Part shown: positions 45,688 to 57,995 of the stretch, piece after piece
Numbering within the stretch: position 1 is the stretch's first letter
Layout of the letters: each line of letters starts with the position of its first letter
Assembly (NCBI GenBank): GCA_947179155.2
Contig: OX359264.1
Location: 46,368,202-46,432,201 of the forward strand
Length of the DNA stretch: 64,000 nucleotides
Source of the DNA: Hedera helix
Taxonomy: Eukaryota; Streptophyta; Magnoliopsida; Apiales; Araliaceae
Reading direction: 5' to 3'
Translations under genes and position numbers: made by a program
Notes under the pieces: generated by a model
Database searches by the model: none
Seen by the model: the letters and a program-made list of their open reading frames with translations, nothing else
What the model was told of the DNA's origin: nothing

Positions 45688-47883
45688 TTAAAGAAACAGA
45701 TTTACCAAATTAGTGAAATCCATGTTATGTTCAATGGCGTTATCTTTCATTTTCTCTTTCTCTTTCCATTTCCTAGCTTTTATACTTTTAACAACTTTCT
45801 CAATCTTAGACTGAAGTCTTTTAAAGCGGGGTCGACCTTTACGATGAACCGACAAAGGACTATGAATATTGTTGTTATCTTTACAACCACTACCCACTTG
45901 GGTGCCTTGTCCGGAAGAAGTCGACTGATTACTTCCACACATTCCATCATCTTTTTGTAGTACATTAACAAGCTTTTTAATCCAATGCATAACAACTTTT
46001 GTCTTATCTTCATTATCTATTGCCAAGTCTGTCATTTCATAAAAAGAGTTGCACATCCTATCAAAACGTTCATTTTTCGGATTCAACGTCCAGTCGGAGT
46101 ATATGATCTTAACCTTCTTATGACACCTCTTCACGTCTTTTCTCCACCTTCGAAGAATGAATTTATCTGGTAAGGTTTGAACTCGTTTTTTGAGCAACAC
46201 CGTAAGGGCATGTCTACATAATATTCCCATGAACTCAAATAATTGACAGTTGCACTTAATTGTACATGAATCTTCTTTAAAATAAACTTTAAAAGTGGTT
46301 TCACGAGTCCCTCCAAACATATCTTGTGTAACATTGTACACCTCAAAATCACATTCTACTTTAACTGAATCAATGGCACAATAAAGCTTCCCTTTTACCT
46401 CTTCTTGAAACTCCTTGAATTTTGTCATGGTATAAGCAGCTTGAAATTATTTCTCAAACGGATAATCAGTAAGGCATGGAATCCAACGGTCGAAGGAATT
46501 GAAATCAGCCTCATTCTCTTTTTGCACCTTACTTCTTAATGCATTCTCATACTGCTCAACAAACTGTTTTAAGGTTGTCCTTGAATTAACATAACCATCA
46601 AAAAAAGCATTCATGCTTTCACTTATTTGAGTTGAGGACATTCCAGCCCAAAAAGTATTCTTTAAAAATGCCGGCACCTAACGACTTCTCTCCTCATATA
46701 ACCCAGTCAACCAGTCATTCTCTTTCAAGTTAAATTTCTCAATGAAACTACCACATCGCTCTTCAAATTCTTGACAAGTCAATGAATCATAAACTGCCTC
46801 TCTCATTGAATACTTGATAGATTCATATTGATTGCAACCACTTAATTTCTCGGGCAACTTCTTCATAATATGCCACAAGCACCACCTATGTCTCGCATTG
46901 GGGAACACAATTTCAATAGCCTTCTTCATTGCTTTGTCTTGGTCAGTGATTATTGCGGCAGGAGCACGACCATTCATACACGCAAGCCAAGTTTTAAAAA
47001 GCCAACTAAATGACTCAATATCCTCATGATATATTAATCCACAACCTAAGAGTATTGATTGACCATGATGATTAACTCTAACAAATGGGGCAAATGACAT
47101 GTCATACTTATTAGTTAAGTATGTTGTGTCAAAGGTAATGGCATCTCCAAATTCCTCATAAGCTGCCCTGCTCCTTGCATCTGCCCAAAAGACATTTCGT
47201 AATCTCCCATCATAATCCAAATCCATCAAATAATAAAAATTTGTATTATTAGCTTGCATTTTTTTGAAGTAGTTTTGAAGTGCCATAACATCCCCATCAC
47301 CAAGCCTTAATCGCCTAACTTTGTCAAGATAGTTGTAACAATCTTTCTGTGAAAATGAAACATTCTCATGCCCATCAGCTTCAACCAAGAAAGAACTAAA
47401 ATTTTTATTTGGTCTAATACCAACTCTATCGTTAAGTTCAAGTCTCCTTTTCACATACTTGTTCATAATCTGATTTTTCTTATAAAATCTGGATTTTCCT
47501 GGGCTTAACTGATGATTATGATCAAGTATTAGAGTCTTTACTCGCACTTTTTCGCCTTCGACTAATGCATCCCTAATCTTAGCATTGCAACCAGTTTTGA
47601 TAACAGGGCGTAAGTTGAATGCGTCCTTTGACTTACTTATTGAACATCTTAACCGAGCACATGCAAGAATCACATATTTAGTCTCTCAATTTTCTCCTTT
47701 TTCTGTAGACCTTATTTTCACCAGAAATCCCTTTTGGTTACCATAATTAGTGTAATATTCCATGTATTCATCACCAGAACCAAACTCCATTCCTACTTCC
47801 AGTTCTGAAATCATTTCATCAACTTCTTCATTTTCAACTAAATCCTCCGCCATAGAACATTCCACAATATCAGTCATTCTCAT
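45688..47883 (-). pseudogene. FAR1/FRS-type MULE transposase with three premature stops
   Basis: A single reading frame from ATG 47883 to TAA 45688, interrupted by in-frame stops at 47686 (TGA), 46678 (TAG) and 46447 (TAA). No frameshift separates the pieces. The FAR1 DNA-binding zinc domain spans residues about 25-120 (YYTNYGNQKGFLVKIRS; KTGCNAKIRDAL; LILDHNHQLSPGK). The MULE catalytic core has ITFDTTYLTNKYDMSFAPFV, IITDQDKAMKKAIE, RHRWCLWHIMKKLPEK and STQISESMNAFFDGY, so the D, D, E and C/H residues are all present. A SWIM zinc finger follows (CNCQLFEFMGILCRHALTVL). A GT donor near the end and minus-strand exon-like pieces at about 45442-45332 and 45240-45170 suggest further C-terminal exons. 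It resembles FAR1-RELATED SEQUENCE factors, but its place between long TIRs shows it is the element's own transposase, now inactive unless stops are read through. Confidence 0.88.
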
Positions 47884-47979
47884 ACTTGAATCAAACTCTG
47901 ACTACATGCCATTTCTACAAATTTATAAAAAATAAATAAACTCATCACTTCCGATTAATAAAATAAATAAACTCATCAC

Positions 47980-48095
47980 TACAAGTTCTTTCTTGGTAAT
48001 TTCATATCTGAACATTATACAATTATGTTTACTATTTTATTTGGATGAAAGATTAAATGCATTAATCAATTAGGTGAACTATAAACTTACAATTA

Positions 48096-48156
<61 letters not shown>

Positions 48157-48488
48157 ACATACCAGATATAATGCGAAAAACTTTTGTATTTTGTAGCTTC
48201 CTTCTGATAATGGCGGATTTTGGCAAGGAAAGAGAATTTTTGGTAAAGTAAAAAAATGACCCTGTTTGCTTCTGGAGAGAGAGAGAGAGGCGTTGTGCCT
48301 TGTTTTTTCTTACTTATATAAACTAATGACTTATTGGCGTGACTTTATACTATATGACTTATATAAACTAACGGCTGACTTGACTTATTTTTTGTGGATT
48401 GATGGACTGCTTGACTTGTTTGTTTTTTGTGGACTGATGGACTGCCACGTAAGCCGGTCGCTGTACCGATCACTACTTGCCCGATCGC
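47980..48488 (-). repeat. MULE right terminal inverted repeat
   Basis: About 510 bp, inverted copy of 42322-42873. The (AT)n (48099-48152) and (GA)n tracts are shorter than in the left copy, accounting for most of the length difference. Confidence 0.9.
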
Positions 48489-49151
48489 TCCTATTCCACC
48501 TACTTTGATCATATATATATATATACCCATTTGGTGCTAGATTTTAATTTAGTATATAATTAACTTTTTTAGGTAGTTTTAAGTAGTTGGCATGTGGTTC
48601 TTGGATAGTGTCATGTGGAAAATTTTTAATGTGAGGTTTTGGGATCAACTCCCAATCAGAACATTATTTGTAGTTCATGTTGAGTTCAGATTAGGGTCAT
48701 CCTTGCATTTTAACCCCCCACCTATTTCAAAATATTTTTTTTTTGTATAAATAGCTTAAATATTTTTTTTGTACAAATAGCATATAAATAGCAAAAAGTG
48801 AAAGTTTTGAGAAGGCGAGGATAACAGTGCTAGCGAGGCATTACAACCGGCTAGCGCCGCCGTGCCGGCACCTAAAATGCCTTAATTGACCCATTTCTGG
48901 TGCCATTTATATACCCACAAAAACTAGGCGAAATAACTGAGTGGGACTTTCGTACTGAAAAATAATTTATATTTATTTGTGAATTAATTTCTCTTACATT
49001 TCACACCTTTAATTTTTCAATCTGTTTGATTGTGATACATCGACGCTAGTGGCTTACCAAGCTTGCTTTAATTAGCTAAATTCCATTGTCTTTCCTTTTT
49101 CTGCTTGTTGACTTTGAGAGAATCAGAGAGAAATAAGTATATTTTGTTGAT
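48489..49151 (+). promoter_or_regulatory. Aldehyde oxidase upstream region
   Basis: 663 bp between the MULE end and the aldehyde oxidase start. A possible TATA (TTTATATA, 48906-48913) lies about 240 bp before the ATG; a second AT-rich candidate is near 48965. The element border is therefore within the likely proximal promoter. Confidence 0.4.
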
Positions 49152-52100
49152 ATGGAGGAGAGAGAAAATGTTGATACTATTGTGCTTGCCATTAATGGAG
49201 AGAGGTTTGAGGTATTTGGTGTACACCCGTCTACTACTTTACTTGAATTCTTGCGTTCTCATACTCGCTTCAAGAGTGTCAAGCTCAGCTGTGGTGAAGG
49301 TGGGCTTCAATTTTTCATAGTTTTTTTATTACTGGGTTCATGGGGTTTTTACCTCTCTGTCTGTGTTATCTTTATATGTTTTTTGTATGGATGGTGTACT
49401 GGGAAAATTTGATGACTTTTTTATGATTCTTTTGGGAAATTGAATGCTTTGGTGTGTTATTTGATTTTAACTGTGTTTTTGCTTATTTCTGATTCTTTGT
49501 TTAAATTTTTGATAGAAAAGGGATTCTGACATTTGATAGAACTTGGGTTGGCTTTTGTTTATCCCAGTGAGTTGAGTATTTGTTGTTAATGTTTGTCAAT
49601 AATTGCTTCCTTGTATTTAATTGATTGCTGTGTAAATTTTGTACGGGGCCAAATTGTTCTGTTCATATTTTTGGTTTAATGTTAGGCAAGCTTACCCATA
49701 TGAGGTTTAAACTAAATACTTCGGGGCCATTGTTTAATTTCTCATCTACTTCAATAGGCCACCAAACTGAAACTAGGATCTTATTTTTGGTAATTTTATA
49801 ACTAAACAATGTTCAGCTCAATTGTTTAATTATTGTCATAAGATTTGAGTATTTGCAGACCTATCTTGAATGTTTTATATCTTACAAATTCTTACCATCA
49901 CAGGTGGTTGTGGTGCTTGTGCTGTTTTATTGTCAAAATATGACCTGGTTCTTAGAAAAGTTGAGGATTATACCGTGAGTTCATGTCTTACGCTTCTTCA
50001 CAGTGTAAATTATTGTTCAATTACAACAAGTGAAGGACTTGGAAATAGCAAAGATGGGTTTCACCCAATTCATGAAAGGTTTTCAGGTTTTCATGCATCT
50101 CAATGTGGTTTCTGCACACCTGGAATGTGTATGTCACTCTTCTCAGCACTTGTCAATGCTGAAAAAGAAGATAGGCCCGAGCCCCCTCCAGGGTTCTCCA
50201 AACTTATTGTTTCTGAAGCTGAAAAGTCTATATCAGGGAATCTCTGTCGATGTACTGGATATCGACCCATTGCAGATGCGTGCAAAAGTTTTTGTGCTGA
50301 TGTCGATATGGAGGATTTGGGAGCTAATTCCTTTTGGAGAACGGGAGAGAGTAATGAAGTTAAACTTAGTAGATTACCTTTTTATAATTCAAAAGATAAC
50401 GCTTGTACATATCCTGAGTTCTTGAAGAAAGAAGCCGAGTCCGCACTGCTTTTGAGTTCCAAAAGAAAATCTTGGTATAGTCCTCTCACTATCGAGGAAC
50501 TTCAAAACTCTTTGGAAAAGAATTTTGGTACACGGACTAAGTTAGTTGTTGGTAACACGGGGATGGGTTACTACAAGGAATTGGATCAATATGACGAATA
50601 CATTGATCTGAGGAATATCTCTGAGCTTTCATCAATTAGAAGGGACGAGAAAGGGATCCTCTTTGGAGCAACTGCCACAATCTCTCAAGCCATTTCAGCT
50701 TTGAAGGAAGAAATAGAAGGTGCATTATGTTCAAAAGGGGAGCTTATTTTTGAAAAAATTGCTTCCCATATGGAGATGATTGCTTCAAAGGCCATTAGAA
50801 ACTCAGCTAGTGTAGGGGGAAATGTTGTTATGGCACAAAGAAATCATTTTCCATCAGATATTGCCACAATACTGCTTGCCGTAGGTTCGACAGTTAATAT
50901 AATGACAGATCGGAAACAGGAGAATCTTACACTGGAGGAGTTCTTGTCAAGGTCACCATTGGACCCACGAGGTGTGCTTTTGAGTGTCCAAGTTCCATGC
51001 TGGGGGTCATTAAGTAATAGCTTCTCAACGGAAACTGACAGTAAGTTGCTGTTCGAAACTTATCGTGCTGCTCCCCGACCAATTGGAAATGCATTGCCTT
51101 ATCTAAATGCTGCTTTTGTGGCTCTTGTTTCTCCAAGTAAAACTGGAGTTGTCATAAATAATATTCAGTTGGCTTTTGGTGCTTTTGGGACTAAACATGC
51201 AGAAAGGGCAAGGAAGGTTGAGGAATACTTATCTGGGAAAATTTTAAGTGCTGGTGCTCTTTATGAAGCTGTTAATTTAATTAGGGCTGCTGTGGTACCT
51301 GAAGATGGAACTTCAGACGCTAGTTACCGGTCAAGCCTGGCTGTTGGTTATCTTTTCGAGTTTCTTTTCCCCTTGATACATGCTGGTGCTGTAGTTTCTA
51401 ATGGTTGGTTGATCGAAAACACCGACAATTTTCTAGAAAGGGCTTTCAGAACAGAAATTGATAACAAGCAGAATTGTAACATTAGGGAAGCAGCACTATT
51501 GTCATCAGGAAAGCAGGTGGTGAAATCAAGCAGAGAGTATTATCCGATTGGTGAACCAATTATAAAATCCGGTGCTTCTATTCAAGCTTCTGGTTAGTTA
51601 TGCCTCATTTGCTATCTATATTTCATTTTGAACATTATTTAATTTAGTGTATTGAATTTTCACTGCCAAACTTCTGTTTATTGAATCAATGAGTGCTGAT
51701 TATTGGGGAGAATCAACTGGTTTTGAAGCAACACTGATATTAGGAAAGCCCCAAAGTATAAGTTCTTACTTTTATTTTTTATTTTCAATTTAGAAGTTCA
51801 ATTGGAATTATTTACTTCACTTTTCTATGATCATCCCTTCCCCCTCCTTTGATATTAATCTTTAATTGACATTAAAAAGGAAAAAGAGTTTATTTTCAGT
51901 CCTTCGCGCTCTTGATCTCTCTCTTCTCACGTACGTTTGAGAATATTGTAATACTTTAGCGATTAAAACATCCGAACTATATATAAATAAATTATATCTT
52001 ACTCAGTTTCCTGATCATTCATGTAGGTGAAGCTGTTTATGTAGATGACATTCCTTCACCAACAAACTGCCTTCATGGTGCATTTATTTATAGCACAAAG

Positions 52101-53962
52101 CCTTTGGCAAGGGTGAAGAATGTCAACTTCAAGTCTAAGTCGCTACCAGATGGAGTAACTGCTGTTATATCTTACAGTGATATCCCAAGAGGTGGAGAGA
52201 ACATAGGATCTATGACAATGTTTGATACAGAACCTTTATTTGCAGATGATCTTACCAGATGTACTGGCCAGCGTCTTGCTTTTGTGGTAATTTAGTTGTA
52301 CCATAGCTATCGTCTATGTCATCCCCTTTATGCCACAAATGAATTTGGTTTTTATGTATATATATATATATTGAATGCAATGACTTGATTAGGTTGCAGA
52401 TACACAGAAGTGTGCAGATAGGGCGGCATCCATGGCCGTAGTTGATTATGATACTGAAAATTTAGAACCACCAATTTTAACTGTTGAAGAGGCTGTTGAG
52501 AGATCAAGCTTCTTTGAGGTTCCTCCCTTCCTACGTCCAGCACAGGTTGGGGATTTCTCAAAAGGCATGGCTGAAGCTGACCACAAGATTCTCTCTGCTG
52601 AGGTACTTCTGACAATTTTTTTACCTATTCTGTATTCTTAGCCGTCTTATGGAATACTATAGTGGTTCTAAATTTTGATATCATTCTTCACCTTTTAAGT
52701 TGTTTTTGTTATGATATTCCTTTTGATATCCAGCTCAAACTTGGGTCGCAATATTATTTTTATATGGAAACACAGACCGCCCTTGCTATCCCAGATGAAG
52801 ACAACTGCATGGTGGTTTACAGTTCGATTCAGGCCCCTGAGAATGCACATAAAGTAATTGCAGGATGTCTTGGTATTCCTCAACATAATGTTCGTGTAAT
52901 TACAAGAAGGGTTGGAGGAGGCTTTGGTGGCAAGGCAATAAAAGCTATGCCCGTGAGTATACGTTCTCTATGATTCCTAGATAATTCAATTTTCAGAAAA
53001 TTGCTAATCCATTTCTGAGAGGTGCACCTTTTAAGTTTATCATTTTTCAATAATACGAAAGAAATAAAATATTATTTTACAATTTTTTGAAATCTGTTCT
53101 GAATTTAGTTATAAACTTCTTGCTGATTTTGGAATATGCCTATTTATTCACCTAGATAAGTAATGGAATCACGTATTCACTTGCTCTTAAAATTATTTTT
53201 TGTGGATTGCAAGATCATAAAACACTCCCATAAACTGCAATTTGTTTATTAAATTATAGCGGGTTGGCTGGAATGCTGGATATAAGTAAGAAATAGGGCT
53301 GGAATCTAAATTATAGTTTTCCTATGTGAGGAGAAGTGCTGGGATGACTAGAAAGAAGTTGCAGCCTTTGAGGAGAGTGTTAAATCGCAGAACACTAGAA
53401 GACATGCAATAAGGGGATATGCAGCGAAAATAGCTCCCTCCAAGAGAGGGGAACCCCCATGCTAAATAGAATAGCCGAGCGACCTCCAAAAGATGTCCAT
53501 GTTCCATGTAAAATGTGTATTGCTGTCAAATATAACTCAAACCTCGAGTTAACTGTTGACAAAGTTTCAGAATTTGGAGATATTCCCTATATCTCCTATA
53601 GATAGATGTCATTTTCCTTCAGTGTCTAACTTATCCTATTCGTTGAAATATTTGGGATAAAAAAATAGTCTTATGAATATATGATTGACGGATGGGTTGG
53701 TAAAATTAGTCCACTGGTTGTGCTGATTTATTTTGATTTGGAAGCCAACCTTGTGGAGCAATGTTCCTTACTTTTATTAATTGTAACTAACCTTCAAAAT
53801 TACCAGCAATTGCATGAAGAGAGTTTGCAGTTATTCATATGAAGTTTATTATGATTGCATGTCTTGGGTTCTGAACAATAAATAATACTTTTCAGACACT
53901 TATGATTTCCAAGAAATGTTTCCCCTCTTCCATCTGTCTCTGTCTCTGTCTCTGTCTCTGTC

Positions 53963-54010
<48 letters not shown>

Positions 54011-56982
54011 ACGAGTTTTATGTAGTTTTTTTGGTTATGTAACTGACTTCCTTTGTGTTATGATAAGGTTCTGTTATGTTTTTTAGCTATAAAAAAGGGT
54101 TCTGCTTTACATTTTTTCCCACATTCATTTTGATGCAAGCACTTGGTATATTCCATTTCAGATTGCGACAGCATGTGCACTTGCAGCTCACAAATTGGGC
54201 CGTCCTGTACGGATGTATCTTAATCGCAAGACCGACATGATAATGGCTGGAGGAAGACATCCCATGAAGATAACATATGATGTTGGGTTTAAATCTGATG
54301 GGAAGATCACAGCCCTAAACGTTGATATTTTAATCAATGCAGGGCTGTCAACGGATGTAAGCCCCATCTTGCCACACAACATTGTGTGTGTGCTAAAAAA
54401 GTATGATTGGGGTGCTTTATCTTTTGACATAAAGGTATGCAAGACAAACCATTCCAGTAAGTCTGCAATGCGAGCCCCTGGGGAAGTGCAGGCATCTTTT
54501 ATTTCGGAAACCATAATAGAACATGTCGCATCTACACTTTCTATGGAAGTGGATTCTGTCAGATACAGAAATCTTCACACATTTGATACCCTCAATTCAT
54601 TCTATAAGCATAGTGCTGGAGAACTTGTAGATTATACTTTGCCTTCTATCTGGGATAAATTGGCATCATCTTCAAGCTTTAACCAAAGGATTGAAGTGAT
54701 ACAACTGTTTAATCAACATAATTTATGGAGGAAAAGGGGAATTTCTCGAGTTCCCATTGTGCATGAGGTGACTGTGAGACCAACCCCAGGGAAGGTAAGC
54801 ATTCTTTCGGATGGGTCTATTGTTGTAGAAGTTGGTGGGATTGAGCTCGGGCAGGGGCTCTGGACTAAGGTAAGACAAATGACTGCATATGCTCTCAGTT
54901 CAATTCAATGTGATGGAACTGCAGACCTCTTGGACAAGGTGCGTGTTGTGCAGTCGGACACATTGAGCTTAATTCAAGGGGGGTTTACTGCTGGAAGCAC
55001 TACTTCTGAATCAAGCTGTGAAGCGGTTAGACTTTGCTGCAACATTTTGGTTGAACGACTAGCCCCTCTTAAGGAAAACTTGCAGGAGCAAATGAATTCC
55101 TTGAAATGGGAAACTTTAATTCGCCAGGTACCTATCTTCTTTATTGAAAATTTGTTCTAAACCTCTAAATTTCTTTTACCCTTGACGAGTAGAAAACATT
55201 GATGAAGGAATAATCCATACTATATCAGACTTTAATGCATGTGGGCTTTGGTTGAGCTCTGTTAGGAGTGCAGGATTCTTTCTTCACAGTTCTGTGGCTT
55301 GTCTGTAAATGTATGATGTACTAGCGCTTTCTGTTGTATTAGCTCTCTTTACCAAACTGGAGTTTATAAGAAATAAGTAGTCGTTATCTTTTTCAAATTT
55401 ATCTTGGATGTTGTTTTGTGAGTATGTATGTGTGGAAGAAACCTGTTCTGCTTAAAAGTAAAAAACTTTACCTCATTATAACTGTATCAATTATAAATAC
55501 AATGAACTCAAAATTTGAGCATGTAACTACATAAATTGAAATGGTTCTTTTTCAACATGGCATGCTTGGGTAATTTAAAAGCAATACCAAATCTTCATTG
55601 TTGAAAAGCAAATAAAGGTCTACACGAACATCTCACCATCTGGTCCTAGGGATTTGTGAGAAGCATCTAGGAGAATGGCCTGATATGCAAATCCTTGTGA
55701 TTGTCAAAAATGAAATGTTTGAGTAGCATTAGATATTTATATAACAATTTCTATAGCTCACTCTTGATCAAGTAAATTTTGTTATATATTCTTCAATATC
55801 GTTTTTTTCTCTTTTCCTTAACATGCAGGCAAGTGTGCAAGCTGTAAACTTATCAGCAAGTTCTTACTTTGTACCTGACTTCACTTCCAGTCATTACCTG
55901 AATTATGGTGCTGCAGTGAGTGAGGTGAGTTGTCCATCACACCTTTCTCATCTTATTGTGCTTATACTTTTGAAGCGATTTTGCTCGCATGCTCAACTTT
56001 TCAAGGGACATTTTCACTGAGGATGACACTGTTGTTATAAAGCTGTCCTGTAGTACCATGTCAGTTTCATTATTTTTTATTCCGAGGGTAAGTCTACTTT
56101 GCACTGTAGGTGGAGATAAATGTTCTGACAGGAGAAACCAGAATTCTTCGAGCAGATATCATCTATGATTGCGGTCAGAGCATGAACCCTGCTGTAGATT
56201 TGGGACAGGTTGGTGCAACTTTAGCCAGTTTTTAAAAGTACTTTATTTTTCATTGCATTTCTTTCTTGAATATTTTTTTGTCTGCTTTGACCAAGTGAAA
56301 CTTCTCCAAAATAGACTCGCTAGGGGACACTATTTTGAGTCCTACTTCATCAATTTTTTTTTTTATCAGCCTAGTTGATCATTTGGTGATGTTTACGCTC
56401 ATATATTTTGAGATTGCATTTTACATGTTCTGGTAATTTAGGTTGTTACTGTTTAATAGTTTATGTTTTTAAGTAGTTTCTTCCTACATATTGAAGGGAC
56501 TTTTGTTTAAGGAGTTGGATTCTTTATGCTAGAAGAGTACCTTACTAATTCAGATGGATTGGTGAGTGGTGACTACAGATTGAAGGGGCTTTTGTTCAAG
56601 GAGTTGGATTCTTTATGCTAGAAGAGTACCTTACTAATTCAGATGGATTGGTGGTTGCGGATAGCACATGGACGTATAAGATACCAACAATTGACACCAT
56701 TCCCAAACAGTTCAATGTCGAGGTACTGAACAGCGGACATCATGAGAAGCGTGTTCTCTCATCTAAAGGTAGGTCTGCTTTCTTTTTCAGGGAAATAATT
56801 CAATAATTTTAAAGGTAGGAAAAGTAACCCTTAAGAGCTTTTTCGAATGTAAGTGCATTCTATATCCCCAAGCTAGGAAGCAGTGATTCTTCATTACCCC
56901 GACAAACTAGCGTATCCCCCCGTTGGATACTCCGATCTCAAGGATTCTTAGGGATTCTCACCTGTTGGATGTTTTTTGTTTT

Positions 56983-57022
<40 letters not shown>

Positions 57023-57560
57023 ATAACAAAATATATGTTGAATCCCCCACATCCGAATCCCTATTTTTTGAGATTTGGCGAATCTTCATATCCCCACATG
57101 ATGCACTTGTATCCCTGTACCTGTAGTAGTACTTTTTAGTCCCCAAGGCTCCGCATAACAAGGATAACTAAGGGTCCTAAGGGAACTTCCAAGTAAATTT
57201 GCTCTGTTAACACGCCTGTTACAAAGTTGCCATCGTTCTATCGTTCTCTAGGTTACTCTTGCAAATGCGACACTCGCATACATCACCTTATCTGGCACAA
57301 GTATTTTAGCATATTGAGTTTCTAAAGTTTAATGAGTATCTGCAGCTTCTGGTGAGCCGCCTATACTTCTGGCAGTTTCAGTACACTCTGCAACAAGAGC
57401 AGCCATTAAAGAAGCCAGAAAGCAGCTTCGTTCTTGGAACAAATTAGATGAGTCTGATTCGACATTCCAATTGGACGTTCCTGCTACAATGCCTGTCGTG
57501 AAGCGACTTTGTGCAATGGATAGTGTGGAGATATACTTGCAAAACTTGCTCTCTAGTTGA
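49152..57560 (+). CDS. AO: Aldehyde oxidase (molybdo-flavoenzyme)
   Basis: Ten exons: 49152-49299, 49904-51592, 52027-52286, 52393-52602, 52734-52952, 54162-55127, 55829-55924, 56110-56208, 56579-56768, 57346-57560. All junctions are GT-AG and in phase, giving 1,364 codons with TGA at 57558, the usual plant length. The first [2Fe-2S] cluster is CGEGGCGAC (residues about 47-55); the second is QCGFCTPGMC and NLCRCTGYRP (about 115-170). The FAD domain has VVGNTGMGYYKE (about 265) and ASVGGNVVMAQRNH (about 350). Molybdenum-cofactor motifs include RVGGGFGGKA, SAMRAPGEVQASF, GGIELGQGLW, GGFTAGSTTSESS and EGAFVQGVGFF. The catalytic Glu is in ASGEPPILLA (about 1296). Plant members oxidise abscisic aldehyde to ABA and other aldehydes in the cytosol; which isoform this is cannot be told. 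XDH is excluded by the AO-like active-site segments and length. The gene looks intact. Confidence 0.95.
53940..54012. repeat. (TCTG)n(CT)n(CA)n microsatellite in AO intron 5
   Basis: Compound repeat TCTGTC / CT / CA within the 1,209-bp intron 52953-54161. Confidence 0.95.
56490..56562 (+). pseudogene. Duplicated partial exon 9 in AO intron 8
   Basis: Starts attgaagggacttttgttta and matches the first 73 bases of exon 9 (56579-56651) apart from a few changes. One change turns CAA into TAA (ttt gtt taa gga), and the copy ends at a ggtgagt donor-like sequence. Splicing it in would truncate the protein. Confidence 0.85.
56985..57020. repeat. (AT)n microsatellite in AO intron 9
   Basis: About 36 bp of TA dinucleotides. 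Confidence 0.95.
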
Positions 57561-57995
57561 AGGAGCAAATAGTTTTTCTGTTTTTCCTTTATTATGTCTT
57601 AACTATATCATGAAATTCGATACATTTGTTATCTAATATGCTCAATAATTACAATGAATGTAAAAATTACTACCAATACATAACATTTATTTTTTTCAAA
57701 AAGTGAAATGAATTACAACAATTTTAGAGTTAGAAATATCTTATGTTGACTTTAAAAAGTCAAACTTAATTTTATATTATAGAACGGATGGAGTATTTTT
57801 TTGGCTTAACCAATACTAACTCCAAAGTATCCAACCATAATTATTCCTATCGGAAATTCTTTTCTGATTAAAAATTACTAAAACTACTAGTTTAATACCT
57901 ATACAAGGCACATGCTCTTTTATATGTATATTTACCTCAATAACAATTTTATTAAGTTAATTATGAATAGATGATATTAAGAATTTATTCAATGG
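57561..57995. other. Aldehyde oxidase 3' flank with a MITE end
   Basis: 3' UTR followed by ttgactttaaaaagtcaa and tagaacggatggagtatttt (57755-57800), a Stowaway-type MITE terminus. No gene. Confidence 0.5.

Larger units (their letters stand above)
42322..48488. mobile_element. Mutator-like element (MULE) with long TIRs
   Basis: About 6.2 kb, bounded by inverted repeats starting GCGAYCGGGCAAGTAGTGA. It carries two convergent genes: a FAR1-type MULE transposase on the minus strand and a GRF zinc-finger ORF on the plus strand. Outside the TIRs the flanks (aattctaca / tcctattcc) do not give a clean 9-bp duplication, so the exact ends are uncertain by a few bases or the duplication has decayed. 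Confidence 0.88.

Noticed and set aside
45688..47883. Host FAR1-RELATED SEQUENCE transcription factor gene
   Set aside because: It lies between long inverted repeats with a second element gene and carries three stops, so an element transposase is the better reading.
53800..54012. Minus-strand ORF rich in Cys-Val and Arg-Glu-Thr
   Set aside because: Product of the CT/CA microsatellite in AO intron 5.
49152..57560. Xanthine dehydrogenase
   Set aside because: Domain order is shared, but the active-site segments and N-terminal sequence read as aldehyde oxidase.
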